Notes: generated by a model not told the origin, from the sequence alone. DNA of 64,000 nt from Sulfuriroseicoccus oceanibius (GCF_010681825.2 NZ_CP066776.1:1550001-1614000), one strand, 5' to 3'; positions 9,901 to 18,829 are shown, counted from the stretch's first letter. Numbers and translations are program-made.

Positions 9901-10163
9901 CCGGGGGCGAGCGCTTCCGCGCGATTTTGCTGACCTCGATCACGACCTTCGTCGGTTTGGCTCCGTTGTTGGCGGAGACGGAAGTTCAGGCGCAGTTCCT
10001 CAAACCAATGGCGGTTGCGCTCGGTTTCGGTGTGCTCTTTGCCACGCTGATTACCTTGGTGCTTTTGCCGATGTTGTTGCTGGTCGCCCGCGATGCGCGC
10101 GATGGGTTGCACGGATCGTGGACCCACTGGCGTGAGGTGCTCGGTGGCAAACGAAAGGCGTAG
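6990..10163 (+). CDS. RND-family efflux permease (AcrB/MdtB-like, HAE1 type)
   Basis: A 1057-residue proton-driven pump of full family length. It opens with an N-terminal transmembrane helix (NPVVANIMMLTILIGGLYTA) and a periplasmic porter loop. TM2-6 include the proton-relay Asp pair in VVVDDAIVIGE (TM4). A second porter loop precedes TM8-12, with SGVVVNDSLVLMHRID in TM10. The signature GTPEDVERGVAIKIEEAL is typical of drug/lipid exporters rather than metal pumps. The gene closes the operon; the 60-bp gap after the adaptor has no visible terminator. The substrate cannot be inferred. Confidence 0.95.
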   Translation: MSQPLEEKHKIIAWFASNPVVANIMMLTILIGGLYTAFTIRKEAFPSFAGEAVTIDVPFLGGTPEDVERGVAIKIEEALEGVDGIYHIRSTCTESSASITVEAEEGYNVTKLLDDVKIQIDAIPSFPDQVENPVISERKRRESSIWIEVYGDASERVLKQTARDLRDELLRSPDISKVNTTGDRAYEISIEVSEDKLRSYEMTFQEVADAVRSNSVDLSGGVIRSGRGEISLKIRSQAYNTRDFANIPLRTTEDGTRIYVRDVATVRDGFVDQEVISRFQGKRTVTLNVVSDATDDIIKATDAARRVMEEFKAAGRLPEGVETVMWNDASKVIRARLNLLARNGLMGVGLVLVMLMFFLNFRLAMWVALGIPISLAGAVLIFPLPGIDISINVLTSFAFILVLGVVVDDAIVIGESIYSEKEKQPDCNHPGADMRGTIRGVAKVVTPATFGVLTTIAAFLPLTQVSGFMGRVFGQIAIAVIFCLIFSLIESKLILPAHLAHIDVHKEPGNFISRRWSRFQRAIANALSRFVGNVYQPALRWMIPHRYTVIATFIAVFIVVVGLLATNRLRFVFFPDIPLDKATATLTLEEGLPVSYLHEEAEKIAQAAYDTGIHFEKESGSNPMRHIQVQATTNTRATVSIELTPSEEREIHTNSIVNMWRSKVGGISGAKSLTYVGRGGASSGIEIQLQSQDLEALQLAAAEVKAKLATFPGVNDIADSFNAGRPEIRFSITPLGEAAGYDKRSLAANVRDAFYGREAQRVQRGRDEVKVMVRYPIDDRESIDTLRQMRVRGADGKAVPFSVVADTEFDTGLAKIDRLDGQRVVTVTADADKTVTTGDEVLAILEQGYFDELLSKYPEISIRLGGEAEERMKSMTSLKFGFLISMLLIYILLAITLKAYVKPLFIMVAIPFGIIGALIGHYIVGISVGILSVFGILALSGVVVNDSLVLMHRIDAIRSRYETLDEVIVVAGGERFRAILLTSITTFVGLAPLLAETEVQAQFLKPMAVALGFGVLFATLITLVLLPMLLLVARDARDGLHGSWTHWREVLGGKRKA

Positions 10164-10199
10164 GTAGCGATTGGGCGGGGGCGTTGCCCCCCCCGTTGT

Positions 10200-10265
10200 G
10201 AGGTCGTGTGGATGGGATTGATTCCCAAGGTGACGTCGTGTGGACGGCGCGGTTTCCCAAGGTGA
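10200..10265 (+). repeat. Two tandem degenerate units leading into a REP-like copy
   Basis: Unit 1 (10200-10233) and unit 2 (10234-10265) both read GTCGTGTGGA, then a variable stretch, then TTCCCAAGGTGA. Unit 2 runs directly into REP-like copy 3. This looks like a duplication of the left flank of the palindrome. Confidence 0.6.
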
Positions 10266-10330
10266 GCCTCGCCTGAGGCTCGCATCAACATTGGGCTGGT
10301 TTGCGTATCGCCTTCAGCGATGAGGGCGGG
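10254..10330 (+). repeat. REP-like palindromic repeat, copy 3
   Basis: Same family as 3289-3360: CCCAAGGTGA, a CCTCGCCTGAGGCTCG core, then TTGGGCTGGTTTGCGTATCG and CTTCAGCGATGAGG. It lies between the convergent ends of the RND pump gene and the small secreted protein gene. Confidence 0.75.
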
Positions 10331-10345
10331 GCTGTGATGCGGGCA

Positions 10346-10380
10346 CAAAAATGGGGAGGCCGATTTTGGTCGGACTCCCC
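10346..10380 (-). terminator. Intrinsic terminator of the 10407-14478 unit
   Basis: Read on the minus strand, GGGGAG (complement of 10375-10380) pairs with CTCCCC (complement of 10353-10358), with further partly paired bases inside. The hairpin is followed by ATTTTTG. It sits 27 bp after the stop of the small secreted protein gene. Confidence 0.7.
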
Positions 10381-10406
10381 GGTGAGGTTGGGTGAATGCC
10401 GTGGGA

Positions 10407-10811
10407 TTACAGGTGGAACCCCCAGAGGCCGTTCTTCATCTCGTAAAGCTTGAAGCTGCGGCCTTCCTCGCCGGGCTTGGTGAACTTGGCGACCTTGCCG
10501 GTTTCGGTTGGTTGCGGGGTCTCGTCTTCTTCGATAGTCACTTCGTAACCAGCAATCATTTCAAACTGAGCGACGACTTTCTCGAGTCGCTTCGGGTCGG
10601 CGAAGCGCTTCTCGAACTTGGCGACGAATTTTGCGACTTCTTCGTCGGTCTTGGCTTTATGGATCTCGGAGTAGCGTTCGGTGATGAGCTGCTTGAAGTT
10701 GGAATTTTTGTAGTACTCTGTGATCTTGGCGAGCCCTTCTTGCGGTGTTTCGGCGAGGGAGCTGGCAAGAGCGAGAAGGGAAAGAGCGGCGATTTTGAGG
10801 AATGATTTCAT
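10407..10811 (-). CDS. Small secreted protein of unknown function
   Basis: 134 residues with a clear Sec signal peptide (MKSFLKIAALSLLALASSLA, cleavage near residue 20). The mature part is highly charged and helical (TEYYKNSNFKQLITERYSEI, DEEVAKFVAKFEKRF). It ends in a short beta segment, SFKLYEMKNGLWGFHL. No family was recognised; the layout resembles small periplasmic DUF4878/DUF3887-like proteins, but that is only an impression. It begins 34 bp after the DUF6288 gene and is followed by a terminator, so the two form one transcription unit and may act together in the periplasm. Confidence 0.75.
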   Translation of the reverse strand: MKSFLKIAALSLLALASSLAETPQEGLAKITEYYKNSNFKQLITERYSEIHKAKTDEEVAKFVAKFEKRFADPKRLEKVVAQFEMIAGYEVTIEEDETPQPTETGKVAKFTKPGEEGRSFKLYEMKNGLWGFHL

Positions 10812-10845
10812 GCTGTTGTGTTTGGGATGGAGGAGAAGTCTTCGG

Positions 10846-13800
10846 CTATTTATCGTAGAGGCGCAACATTTTGAGCGCTGCCTGATCGTTCTTGTTGGTG
10901 AAGCGGATGCGCAGTTTGTCGGTCTCGGTTGGGATCAACGTGCGGACGAACGTGTCGGGCTTGCCGATGTAGACGACCTGCCAACGGTCGTTTTGCCAGC
11001 TGTCGATTTCCACCGCCCACACCTTGTCGGCGCGGAAGTCCATCGCGCGGACGCGATGTGGCCCGTCGAGGTTGAGGGTGATGCTGTCTGTCGTGCCGAC
11101 AGGTACGTGGGCGACTTCACCGGCGAGCAGTTCCTTGGTATCGGTTAGCGGTTGGCTGTTTTCATCGACGATGGTGTTGATGTCGATCAGAGCGGGTGAG
11201 CTTAGCAGTTTGACCTCGGGGACGCGGGCTTCGAATCGTTGCCAGGCCGAGGTGAAACAGAACTCGCACTCGGATCCAGCGAGCAAGGCGTGGTCCTGCG
11301 GGCTCATCCAGTCGCCTTGCGGATCGCGCACCATCAGGTCATTACCCTGGGTGGCGGCGGCGATGATCTGTCCGCTCGGCAGAGTGAACGAGATGTTCCA
11401 GCGTGCGTGGTCTTTGTTCAATGTGCCGCGGACCCAGATGCGGCGGTCATTGATCACCTTGCGCAGTTTCTCCGAATTGCCCCAGTCTTCGCCCTGATCG
11501 AAGGTAATGCGGCGTGTATAGCGCACGGGGATGTCTCCGATTTGGTAATCGAAGATCGCATCGGTCTCGACGATGCCGGCTTCTTTCGGGTCGACCGGAA
11601 CCATTTGCGTGCGGGTGTGCCAGTCGTTCCAATTCACGCCCTCATTGCTGTCGAGGGTGATGGGGGTAGGAGCGGAGCGTAGGGTGGAGTCGTTGGCAAA
11701 TCTGACGGATCCCTGCATAAGAGCACCCGTGGATCCGAGGGCGCTCGGGTCGAGCGAGGCGCCGGCGAATGGATGCTGGCTGGTGACCTTGATCTGATAT
11801 CCGCCGCCGTCCTTGAGTTCTTCGATGTCGATGCGGTGGTCGACTCCCGTGACCATTTCGATCAGGTAGCCGCGCAGTTGGTCGTCGATGCCTTGGATTT
11901 TGGTGAGGTCCCTTGCAGTTTGCAGCGCGGATTGCTGGAGGAACTGAGTGACGTCTTCGCCGACCGACTCGCCCATGCGCAATGTCCGCAGGTGTTGGAG
12001 TCCGGCCTTCAGTGATGCAGGCGACTTTCCACCGAGTACTGCATCGGCGACACCCCAGTTGCGGGCGTAATAGCCGAGGAGCATGGCATCCGGGTGGTCG
12101 GTGGGTGGTACGTCGGCGAGTGTCTTGGCGCGGTAGTCCGGGTGTCCGGTGATGGCTAGGTTTTGTTTCTCGGCACAAAGGGCGACCAACCACCCGCCCG
12201 AGCGCAGCGCGTAGTCGAGCAAGCCCTCACCACCGGCGTACTCCAGGTTGAAGGCACTTTGGCAGAAACCGCCATTGAAGGCGCGGCGCAGCGTGAGTTT
12301 CCAGCGCATTGCGTTGAGATGGGCTCGGTAGGCTTCGAGGTCTGATGTTGCCATCGCGATGAATGCCCACTTGTTCGAGAGGGTTTCGGTGGCGTGTCCC
12401 TGGTCGGCTCCTCCTTTTGGTCCGGTGGAGTACATGCGGGTGCTGTTTTCGGTGAAGAGTCGAGGTCCCCCGTGGATGAGGCTGGCAACGAGGTACGGGC
12501 CGTGGCGTCCGGAGTAGGTGGCGCCGGACTCTGCGGGTTCGAACGAGATTTTGTTGCGGGTGCGGCCGTAAGGGATGTGACCGTCCGGGCCGAGTTCCTG
12601 GGCGCGGTAGAGCACGAGGTCGAGCAGGTCTGTATCGACGGTGACCGGGGTTTTGCTGGCGACTGCCATGGCGCAGGCGGTGTGCGAGCCTCCGGTTGAG
12701 ACACCGGTGCCGCCGTAGCCCGGGTTGTGGCCGTGGCCGACGGTGTAGTCGCCGGTCATCGCCTCTGTGAGCACGGCGTCGAGCCACGACTGGATGGCGG
12801 GGAGGACACGGTCGTCGCGGTAGCGTAGCCAGTACTCCGAGAGGAAGAGGGCAACGCAGGAGTTCGGCACAGCCCAGCCATCCGGGCGGGCTTTGAAGGC
12901 GACGTAGTGGGCGGCTTTTTCGATGTTGGACTTGTAGCGCTCATCGCCGGTTGCCATCAGTCCGAGTCCGGCCCACGCGGTGTCGTAGTGGTTGCCGGTA
13001 TAGCCGAGCGGGCGTTGCCACGATCCGTCTTCCTGTTGTTGGCAGGCCAGCCACTCGGCTTGTTGAGCGATGATGTTGGCGGATTTCGTGCAGGTGGCCG
13101 GCGCTTTTGGATCGAACTGCCCCATCTTCGGGATGTCGAGCACGACGTCCTTCGCCTGACTGGCCAGCTGGCTTGGAATGGTGATCTGCGGGCGGGCGAG
13201 GATTTGTGCGACCACTGTGGCCGGGGCGACCGGACGTCCGTCGGCGGTCAGGGTCCATGTGCCTTCTGGAACGATGAAGTCGATCTCGGAATGGGCGTGT
13301 GCCTTCCAGCTGGACGTGGCTTCATCGACCTCCACGCTTCCCCATCCGGCGGCGCGGTGGATGACTTCGAGTTCGTGCAGGGGGATCTTCTTGTCGCCCG
13401 AGCTGAGGTAGACATTTTCCCAGGTGAACCCGTCGCTGCCGATGCCATTGCCGCCGTCGGTGACTTGGAGGCGGATGATGAACCCACCCTGGACCTGCTC
13501 GCTGAACGAGTGGGGTGGTTTGTTGCCGTGGTGGGAGAACTTCTGCTCGGTGACCGTGCGCCATTTTCCGTCGGGAGCTACCGGGAGGCGAGCGTTGCGC
13601 AGAACCTTGAAGCGGACTTTGCCGTTGGCTTCCGCGGCGTCGAGCAGCATGCCTGCGTGGATCTCGAGGCTACGCTTGTCCTGGAAGCGGTAGGGCTGGG
13701 GCAACTTGAGGCGGCTGGCGGTGACGAATGATTTTCCTTCCATTGCCACGATCAGATCGCCTGGCTGGAGTTTTCCTTCGGCGGGGCTGCCGGGGAGCAC

Positions 13801-14478
13801 ATCTTTCACCTCGAAGCAGTTGAGGAAGATGGCGCCAGTGTTGTCTTTGACCAGGGCAGGTGCGCGGTCGCGGAATGCGGGGAATGAGTTCCACGCGGTG
13901 TCGTGCATGTACGTGCGGATGCCGATGGGTCCCCAGTTGGTGTAGTAGCCTTGGGCGACTTTCGGGTCGGTGGTGCTGAACCAGACACCGTGGATGGCGT
14001 GGGTCCAGCCTTTCGCCCACTGGCGGGCGTCCTGGCGTTCGCCTCCGTAGATGGAGTTCCAATAATCCGGGCCGAGCGTCGGACTGGCGTAGGGCTGGGG
14101 TTTGATGCGTTGAGGAGGCAACGCGACGTCGTTGAATTCGCGGGGGACTGCTTCGCCGGTCGGTACGGGTGGGGTGTCCTGGCCGCTGGTCTTTTCGCGC
14201 TGCGAGAGCAGGTACGGATCGTCGTCGCGCATGTTGAACTCCTCTTGATCGACGGCGCTTGGCAGTGGGTGCGGATGGGGTGGCTCCGATTCGTCGCCTC
14301 CGAGGGCAACCGCATTGTTGCTTGGTAGCGGGTGCGGGTGTGGTGGTTCCGACTCGTCGCCGCCGAGGGTGAGTTCCGTCGGGGCTGGTGAGGAGTCGGT
14401 TTCGACGATGGGTTTGACCAGCGGGTAGAGGAAAAAGCCGACAATGGTGGCGACGAGGCAGAGGATGAGGTTTTTCAT
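10846..14478 (-). CDS. Large membrane-anchored PDZ protein with DUF6288/toroid cyclase-like domain
   Basis: 1210 residues starting at MKNLILCLVATIVGFFLYPL, one membrane anchor (about 3-20). A Pro/His-rich linker holds two copies of LGGDESEPPHPHPLPS (about 38-53 and 59-74). A PDZ-like domain follows (about 215-320, with GSPAEGKLQPGDLIVAMEGK). Around residues 510-800 comes a Trp/Gly-rich alpha-toroid region with WLACQQQEDGSWQRPLGY and HNPGYGGTGVSTGGSHTACA, resembling prenyltransferase/squalene-cyclase repeats. The C-terminal third is beta-rich. This architecture matches the DUF6288 proteins of Verrucomicrobiota and Planctomycetota, whose function is not established. The ATG at 14478 is chosen because the frame upstream of it is low-quality sequence without hydrophobicity. 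Confidence 0.85.
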   Translation of the reverse strand: MKNLILCLVATIVGFFLYPLVKPIVETDSSPAPTELTLGGDESEPPHPHPLPSNNAVALGGDESEPPHPHPLPSAVDQEEFNMRDDDPYLLSQREKTSGQDTPPVPTGEAVPREFNDVALPPQRIKPQPYASPTLGPDYWNSIYGGERQDARQWAKGWTHAIHGVWFSTTDPKVAQGYYTNWGPIGIRTYMHDTAWNSFPAFRDRAPALVKDNTGAIFLNCFEVKDVLPGSPAEGKLQPGDLIVAMEGKSFVTASRLKLPQPYRFQDKRSLEIHAGMLLDAAEANGKVRFKVLRNARLPVAPDGKWRTVTEQKFSHHGNKPPHSFSEQVQGGFIIRLQVTDGGNGIGSDGFTWENVYLSSGDKKIPLHELEVIHRAAGWGSVEVDEATSSWKAHAHSEIDFIVPEGTWTLTADGRPVAPATVVAQILARPQITIPSQLASQAKDVVLDIPKMGQFDPKAPATCTKSANIIAQQAEWLACQQQEDGSWQRPLGYTGNHYDTAWAGLGLMATGDERYKSNIEKAAHYVAFKARPDGWAVPNSCVALFLSEYWLRYRDDRVLPAIQSWLDAVLTEAMTGDYTVGHGHNPGYGGTGVSTGGSHTACAMAVASKTPVTVDTDLLDLVLYRAQELGPDGHIPYGRTRNKISFEPAESGATYSGRHGPYLVASLIHGGPRLFTENSTRMYSTGPKGGADQGHATETLSNKWAFIAMATSDLEAYRAHLNAMRWKLTLRRAFNGGFCQSAFNLEYAGGEGLLDYALRSGGWLVALCAEKQNLAITGHPDYRAKTLADVPPTDHPDAMLLGYYARNWGVADAVLGGKSPASLKAGLQHLRTLRMGESVGEDVTQFLQQSALQTARDLTKIQGIDDQLRGYLIEMVTGVDHRIDIEELKDGGGYQIKVTSQHPFAGASLDPSALGSTGALMQGSVRFANDSTLRSAPTPITLDSNEGVNWNDWHTRTQMVPVDPKEAGIVETDAIFDYQIGDIPVRYTRRITFDQGEDWGNSEKLRKVINDRRIWVRGTLNKDHARWNISFTLPSGQIIAAATQGNDLMVRDPQGDWMSPQDHALLAGSECEFCFTSAWQRFEARVPEVKLLSSPALIDINTIVDENSQPLTDTKELLAGEVAHVPVGTTDSITLNLDGPHRVRAMDFRADKVWAVEIDSWQNDRWQVVYIGKPDTFVRTLIPTETDKLRIRFTNKNDQAALKMLRLYDK

Positions 14479-14754
14479 GGCGACGTGGTGATGTCGGGTA
14501 CGCGCGGCGGGCAACTGCCGAGCGGGGCAATGGTGGCAATAGAACGATAACCTGTGGAACGGAATTTGATCAACGTTTGCAATTCCATTCGTGCGCGCTT
14601 CAGCCTGGGCGCGCAATTGTGCTGAATTCGGCAGAAATACAGAGAATTGGCTGGTATGGATTCGCTGGGTTGTGGCATTGCATCACCCCCAGCGTGTGCT
14701 AGCGTTGCCGGCCTTGGTGCCACGATTGAGGCACCTCATCCTGTAGTCATTCAG
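14479..14754. other. Divergent promoter region between the DUF6288 gene and ftsH
   Basis: A 276-bp gap separating two diverging genes. It must hold both promoters, but no convincing -35/-10 pair, operator or RNA gene could be picked out. The ftsH frame stays open to 14647, but the upstream part has no FtsH similarity. Confidence 0.5.
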
Positions 14755-16857
14755 ATGTCTGATTCACCTAATTCTAACGCCCCTGATAATCAGCCTTCGG
14801 GTCAACCACCCAAGAAGCGCTCACCACAGCGTCCGCCGAACCGTGACGGCGAGGAACAGAAACCATCCGGTTTCAATTGGCGGGGCATCATTTTGCTCGC
14901 GTTCGCGATTCTTTTGATTGGCTTTGCGGTTTACCAGCAGGGCGAGGACCGCGACACCAAGAAACTGACGTACACCGAGTTCCTGACCGAAGTGGAGGCC
15001 GGAACGGTGGCTCTCGACAGACCGGTGGTCGCATCGTTTGAGAGCGGGGCGGCAATGCAGACGCTCAGTGGTGAGTTTGCCACGCCGCAGGAAAGTGAGA
15101 ATGGTCTGCAGAAGCGCAAGTTTGCAGTAAGCCTGCCTCTTACGTTGGAGCGTGATGCGCTGCTTGAGACCCTGCGCGAGAAGTCGCCTGGCTTCCAGTT
15201 CGACTACGAGGAAGACAACAGCATGGTCGGATTGATGCTGATCAATCTGTTGCCGATCCTTTTGATTCTGCTTTTGATCGTGTTCTTCCTGCGCCAGCAG
15301 ATGAAGATGGCCGGTAAGGGCGCGATGGGCTTCGGCAAGAGCCGCGCCAAGTTGCTCAACCAGGACAAGAATCGCGTGACCTTCAAGGACGTGGCTGGTG
15401 TGGACGAAGCGAAAGAAGAAGTCTGGGAGCTCGTCGAGTTCCTGCGTGATCCGCACAAGTTCCAGACCCTCGGTGGTATGTTGCCGAAGGGTGTGTTGAT
15501 GGTGGGTTCGCCGGGTACCGGTAAGACCTTGCTTGCCAAGGCAATCGCGGGTGAAGCAGACGTGCCGTTCTTCAGCATCAGTGGTTCCGACTTTGTGGAG
15601 ATGTTCGTGGGTGTCGGTGCATCGCGAGTGCGTGACATGTTCGAGCAGGGCAAGAAGAATGCGCCATGCTTGATTTTCATCGACGAGATCGATGCGGTCG
15701 GTCGTCACCGTGGTCACGGCATGGGCGGTGGTCATGACGAGCGCGAGCAGACACTCAACCAGTTGCTGGTGGAGATGGACGGATTCGATACCCAGGATGG
15801 TGTGATCATCATTGCAGCAACCAACCGTGCAGACGTTCTCGACCCTGCGCTCTTGCGTCCGGGCCGCTTCGACCGCCAGGTCACCGTGGACCTTCCTGAT
15901 ATCAAGGGCCGTGAAGAGATTCTCCGCGTGCATGCCAAGCGCGCCAAGGTTTCGGCCTCGGTGGATCTGAGCGTGATCGCCCGCGGAACTCCGGGGTATT
16001 CCGGTGCTGAGTTGGCCAACGTGATCAACGAAGCTGCATTGCTTGCCGCCCGCCGCGGACTCAAGGCGATCGGCATGGCTGAAATGGAAGAAGCCCGTGA
16101 CAAAGTGCGCTGGGGTAAAGAACGCCGTAGCCTCGCGCTGAGCGACAAAGAGAAGGAAAACACAGCAGTCCACGAAGCGGGCCATGCGATCCTTCTTGAA
16201 GAACTTCAGCACACCGATCCGCTGCACAAGGTGACGATTATCCCACGTGGCCCATCGCTCGGATCGACCATGTGGTTGCCTGAAGAGGACAAGCACAACT
16301 TCCGCAAGAACGAGTTGGTGGACCAGATCTGCGTCGCCATGGGTGGCCGCGTGGCGGAAGAGATTGTCTTCGGTGACGTGACCATTGGTGCTTCTGGTGA
16401 CATTCGCCAGGCGACAGGCATCGCCCGCCGCATGGTGTGTGAGTGGGGCATGAGCGACAAGCTTGGCATGGTCGAGTACGGCAGCGATTCGGAGCCTGTG
16501 TTTGTGGCTCGCGACATGGGCCGCGGATCGAGCTACAGCGCGGCAACCGCCAAGATTATCGATGACGAGGTGAAGCTCCTGATCGACACGGCTTACCAGC
16601 GCGCTACCGACATTTTGACTGCCAAGCGTGCGGAACTCGATGCAATTGCCAAGGCGTTGCTCGAATACGAAACTCTCGATGCCAAGCACATTCGCCAGAT
16701 CATGGAGACCGGTGTGCTGAGCGACCCGCCAAAGCCGGTGACGCCGCCTGCGGTGCCGAACTCGCCAAGCAAGCCGTCCGGACCAGACAAAGGGGATGGC
16801 GATGACGAGGACGAGGATGGTATTGCACCGCCGGACCTCGCTGGCGCTCCTGCGTAA
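14755..16857 (+). CDS. ftsH: ATP-dependent zinc metalloprotease FtsH
   Basis: 700-residue hexameric inner-membrane AAA protease that degrades unassembled membrane proteins and regulatory substrates. After a Pro-rich cytosolic N-tail, TM1 lies at about residues 43-58, a periplasmic domain follows, and TM2 ([16 protein letters not shown]) is near 165-180. Walker A is GSPGTGKT (251-258) and Walker B is CLIFIDEID. The second region of homology is [21 protein letters not shown]. The zinc-protease motif is HEAGH (473-477). The C-terminus is a charged Pro/Asp/Glu tail ending [12 protein letters not shown]. The ATG at 14755 gives the usual short N-tail. A strong terminator follows. Confidence 0.97.
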   Translation: MSDSPNSNAPDNQPSGQPPKKRSPQRPPNRDGEEQKPSGFNWRGIILLAFAILLIGFAVYQQGEDRDTKKLTYTEFLTEVEAGTVALDRPVVASFESGAAMQTLSGEFATPQESENGLQKRKFAVSLPLTLERDALLETLREKSPGFQFDYEEDNSMVGLMLINLLPILLILLLIVFFLRQQMKMAGKGAMGFGKSRAKLLNQDKNRVTFKDVAGVDEAKEEVWELVEFLRDPHKFQTLGGMLPKGVLMVGSPGTGKTLLAKAIAGEADVPFFSISGSDFVEMFVGVGASRVRDMFEQGKKNAPCLIFIDEIDAVGRHRGHGMGGGHDEREQTLNQLLVEMDGFDTQDGVIIIAATNRADVLDPALLRPGRFDRQVTVDLPDIKGREEILRVHAKRAKVSASVDLSVIARGTPGYSGAELANVINEAALLAARRGLKAIGMAEMEEARDKVRWGKERRSLALSDKEKENTAVHEAGHAILLEELQHTDPLHKVTIIPRGPSLGSTMWLPEEDKHNFRKNELVDQICVAMGGRVAEEIVFGDVTIGASGDIRQATGIARRMVCEWGMSDKLGMVEYGSDSEPVFVARDMGRGSSYSAATAKIIDDEVKLLIDTAYQRATDILTAKRAELDAIAKALLEYETLDAKHIRQIMETGVLSDPPKPVTPPAVPNSPSKPSGPDKGDGDDEDEDGIAPPDLAGAPA

Positions 16858-16877
16858 GGGGGAGGTTTTAAACAAAC

Positions 16878-16918
16878 AACGGCCGCGGATCGTGATTGAT
16901 CCGCGGCCGTTTTGTTTC
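16878..16918 (+). terminator. Intrinsic terminator after ftsH
   Basis: GGCCGCGGATC (16881-16891) and GATCCGCGGCC (16898-16908) form a perfect 11-bp stem with a 6-nt loop. AAC before and GTT after the arms extend the pairing, and a TTTTGTTT run follows. It lies 20 bp after the ftsH stop and just before the convergent thioredoxin gene. Confidence 0.9.
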
Positions 16919-16939
16919 CAAGTGTCGAGGGTGGGAGCC

Positions 16940-17176
16940 TCAGGCGCTGAGCAGGTTCTTGAGCTCGTCGAGTGCGGGGACACGTCCGCTGACGGCGAGC
17001 TTGCCATCGATGACGAGCGCGGGTGTGACCATGACCCCGTAGTCGGCGAACTTGAGGAAGTCGGTGACTTTTTCCAATTCGTAGTTGATGCCGAGCTCGT
17101 CGGCGGCTTGGCGGGTGAGGTCTGCGAGGGTGTTGCACTTGGTGCAGCCGGATCCGAGGATGTGGAGTTTCTTCAT
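16940..17176 (-). CDS. Small thioredoxin-fold redox protein (redox-active disulfide protein 2 family)
   Basis: A 78-residue minimal thioredoxin fold with the active-site pair CTKC (Cys11 and Cys14) at the end of the first strand, and the cis-proline segment MVTPALVIDGK. Single-domain proteins of this kind are often encoded beside YraQ/ArsP-like permeases and are thought to act as cytosolic thiol-disulfide partners. Here the gene starts 12 bp after the permease stop, as the last gene of an arsR-permease-thioredoxin unit. Its end faces ftsH. Confidence 0.9.
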   Translation of the reverse strand: MKKLHILGSGCTKCNTLADLTRQAADELGINYELEKVTDFLKFADYGVMVTPALVIDGKLAVSGRVPALDELKNLLSA

Positions 17177-17188
17177 GTGGGTGTGTGG

Positions 17189-18484
17189 TTAGAGAATCGG
17201 CGCGGCGAGGCAGCCTGCCAGTGTGCTGAAGGCGACGACCAGTGCGACGTAGGTGAGGGTTTTGGTGGTGCCGATGACGCTGCGGATGACGAGCATATTG
17301 GGAAGGCTCAAGGCTGGGCCGGCGAGGAGCAGGGCAAGCGCCGCCCCCGGGCTCATGCCTGCGCTTTGCAGTCCTTCTACGATGGGGATCTCCGTCAGGG
17401 TGGCAAAGTACATCAACGAACCGGCTAGAGCGGCGCCGAGGATGGGGAGTGTGCCGTCGCCTCCTACAAGCGAGGCGACCCACTCCGATGGAATCCATCC
17501 CTCGCTTTCCGGTGTGCCCAAAAGAAGCCCAGCAATGAACACGCCGCCGAGCAGAAGTGGCGTGACTTGCTTGGTGAACGACCACGTTTGACGCCACCAG
17601 TCTCCGAGTTGGTCGGGTTGTCCCGCTGTGATCCACACCAAGGCTCCCAGAGCGCAGGAGAACGCAATCAGTGGCTGGTCGGGCGCTGCAACTGCAGCAG
17701 CGATGACCACTGCGGCGGAGATGCCGAGGCGTGCTTTGGATGCTCCGAACCAGGCGGCTAATGTGAGAGCGAGTCCGGCTCCACAAGTCGCTACGCCCCA
17801 CCATTTGATGCTGAAGATGGAGGCGAAGAATGGGTGGTCGGAAGGTGCCCAGTTGGCGAGGATGAGCAACAACACCAGGAGTGCGATGAGTGTGGCGGAG
17901 TGATGCGTCGGTCTGGTGTCGTCGGTGGGGGGGAGTTGTGCCTGTGTGGCACTCCGATCGGATTCGCTCTTGCGGAAGAGCGTCGCCATCAGCGAGCCAA
18001 TGACGATGCTGAAGATAACGGCGGCGATTCCTCGAGCGAGTCCGAGTTCCACGCCGAGCACTTTGGTGCTCATCACGATGGCCAGTACGCTGATGGCGGG
18101 GCCGGCGTAGAGGAAGGTGGTGGCTGGGCCGAGCCCTGCGCCCATCCGGTGGATTCCGGCAAAGAGCGGAAGCACTGTGCAGGAACAGACTGCGAGGATG
18201 GTGCCGGAGATCGATGCCACTCCGTAGGCGGCTGTCCGCTTGGCTTTGGCTCCGAGATACTTCATCACCGAACCTTGGTTGATCAGCGACGCAATGGCTC
18301 CGGCGATGAAGAACGCTGGCAGGAGGCAGAACACGACGTGCTCCCTTGCGTACCACTTGGTGAGGTTGAGTGCGCCGGTGATGCCCTGTTGGAACCTGGC
18401 GGAGTCTACGGGCATCCACCAGATGGCAAGGAAGACGAGGGTGAGAGTCGTGGCTTTCTTCCACTCGATGCGTTGGTTGCCCAT
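17189..18484 (-). CDS. DUF318/ArsP-like membrane permease
   Basis: 431 residues with about 8-10 transmembrane segments arranged as two repeated halves. Each half carries the same signature: SGTILAVCSCTVLPLFAGI in the first and LLGGVFIAGLLLGTPESEGW with LTEIPIVEGLQSAGMSPGAA in the second. The CSCTVLPLFAG cysteine motif is typical of the YraQ/ArsP permeases, some of which export trivalent organoarsenicals. The gene lies 18 bp after an ArsR regulator and just before a redox thioredoxin, so a thiol-reactive metalloid substrate is likely. Arsenic specificity itself is an inference. Confidence 0.88.
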   Translation of the reverse strand: MGNQRIEWKKATTLTLVFLAIWWMPVDSARFQQGITGALNLTKWYAREHVVFCLLPAFFIAGAIASLINQGSVMKYLGAKAKRTAAYGVASISGTILAVCSCTVLPLFAGIHRMGAGLGPATTFLYAGPAISVLAIVMSTKVLGVELGLARGIAAVIFSIVIGSLMATLFRKSESDRSATQAQLPPTDDTRPTHHSATLIALLVLLLILANWAPSDHPFFASIFSIKWWGVATCGAGLALTLAAWFGASKARLGISAAVVIAAAVAAPDQPLIAFSCALGALVWITAGQPDQLGDWWRQTWSFTKQVTPLLLGGVFIAGLLLGTPESEGWIPSEWVASLVGGDGTLPILGAALAGSLMYFATLTEIPIVEGLQSAGMSPGAALALLLAGPALSLPNMLVIRSVIGTTKTLTYVALVVAFSTLAGCLAAPIL

Positions 18485-18502
18485 GGTTAGGATCAGGTGA
18501 GG

Positions 18503-18829
18503 TTAGGCGCAGCAGGGTGTCGAGCTTTGGTGGTCGGGCTCTGTGTGTTCGATGCACTCGGCAAAGCTGAGTACGCACGGGTAGCTGAGATGGTAGAAAA
18601 CTTGTTGGCCGCGGCGTTCGTCGCGTAAGACCCCGGCAACACGTAGCACGGCGAGATGACGCGATGCGGTAGGTGGCGTGCATCCCGCGATGGTGGCGAG
18701 TTGGGTGGCAGGGAGCGGGCCGTCGGCCAGAGCGTGGACCATTGCCATGCGGCCAGGGTGGGCGAGCGCTTTGAAGACACTCGCCTGACGTGCGATCAGC
18801 GCGGGGCACGGACGTGAGGAGGAGCTCAT
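18503..18829 (-). CDS. ArsR-family regulator of the permease-thioredoxin unit
   Basis: A 108-residue winged-helix repressor: FKALAHPGRMAMVHALADGPL (about 18-38), recognition-helix region TPPTASRHLAVLRVAGVL, wing DERRGQQVFYHLS. After the wing are cysteines in PCVLSFAECIEH and a C-terminal STPCCA, which could bind a soft metalloid. It precedes the permease by 18 bp and most likely represses its own operon, releasing DNA on metalloid binding. A second, clearly related ArsR lies 163 bp upstream (18992-19312). Confidence 0.9.
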   Translation of the reverse strand: MSSSSRPCPALIARQASVFKALAHPGRMAMVHALADGPLPATQLATIAGCTPPTASRHLAVLRVAGVLRDERRGQQVFYHLSYPCVLSFAECIEHTEPDHQSSTPCCA

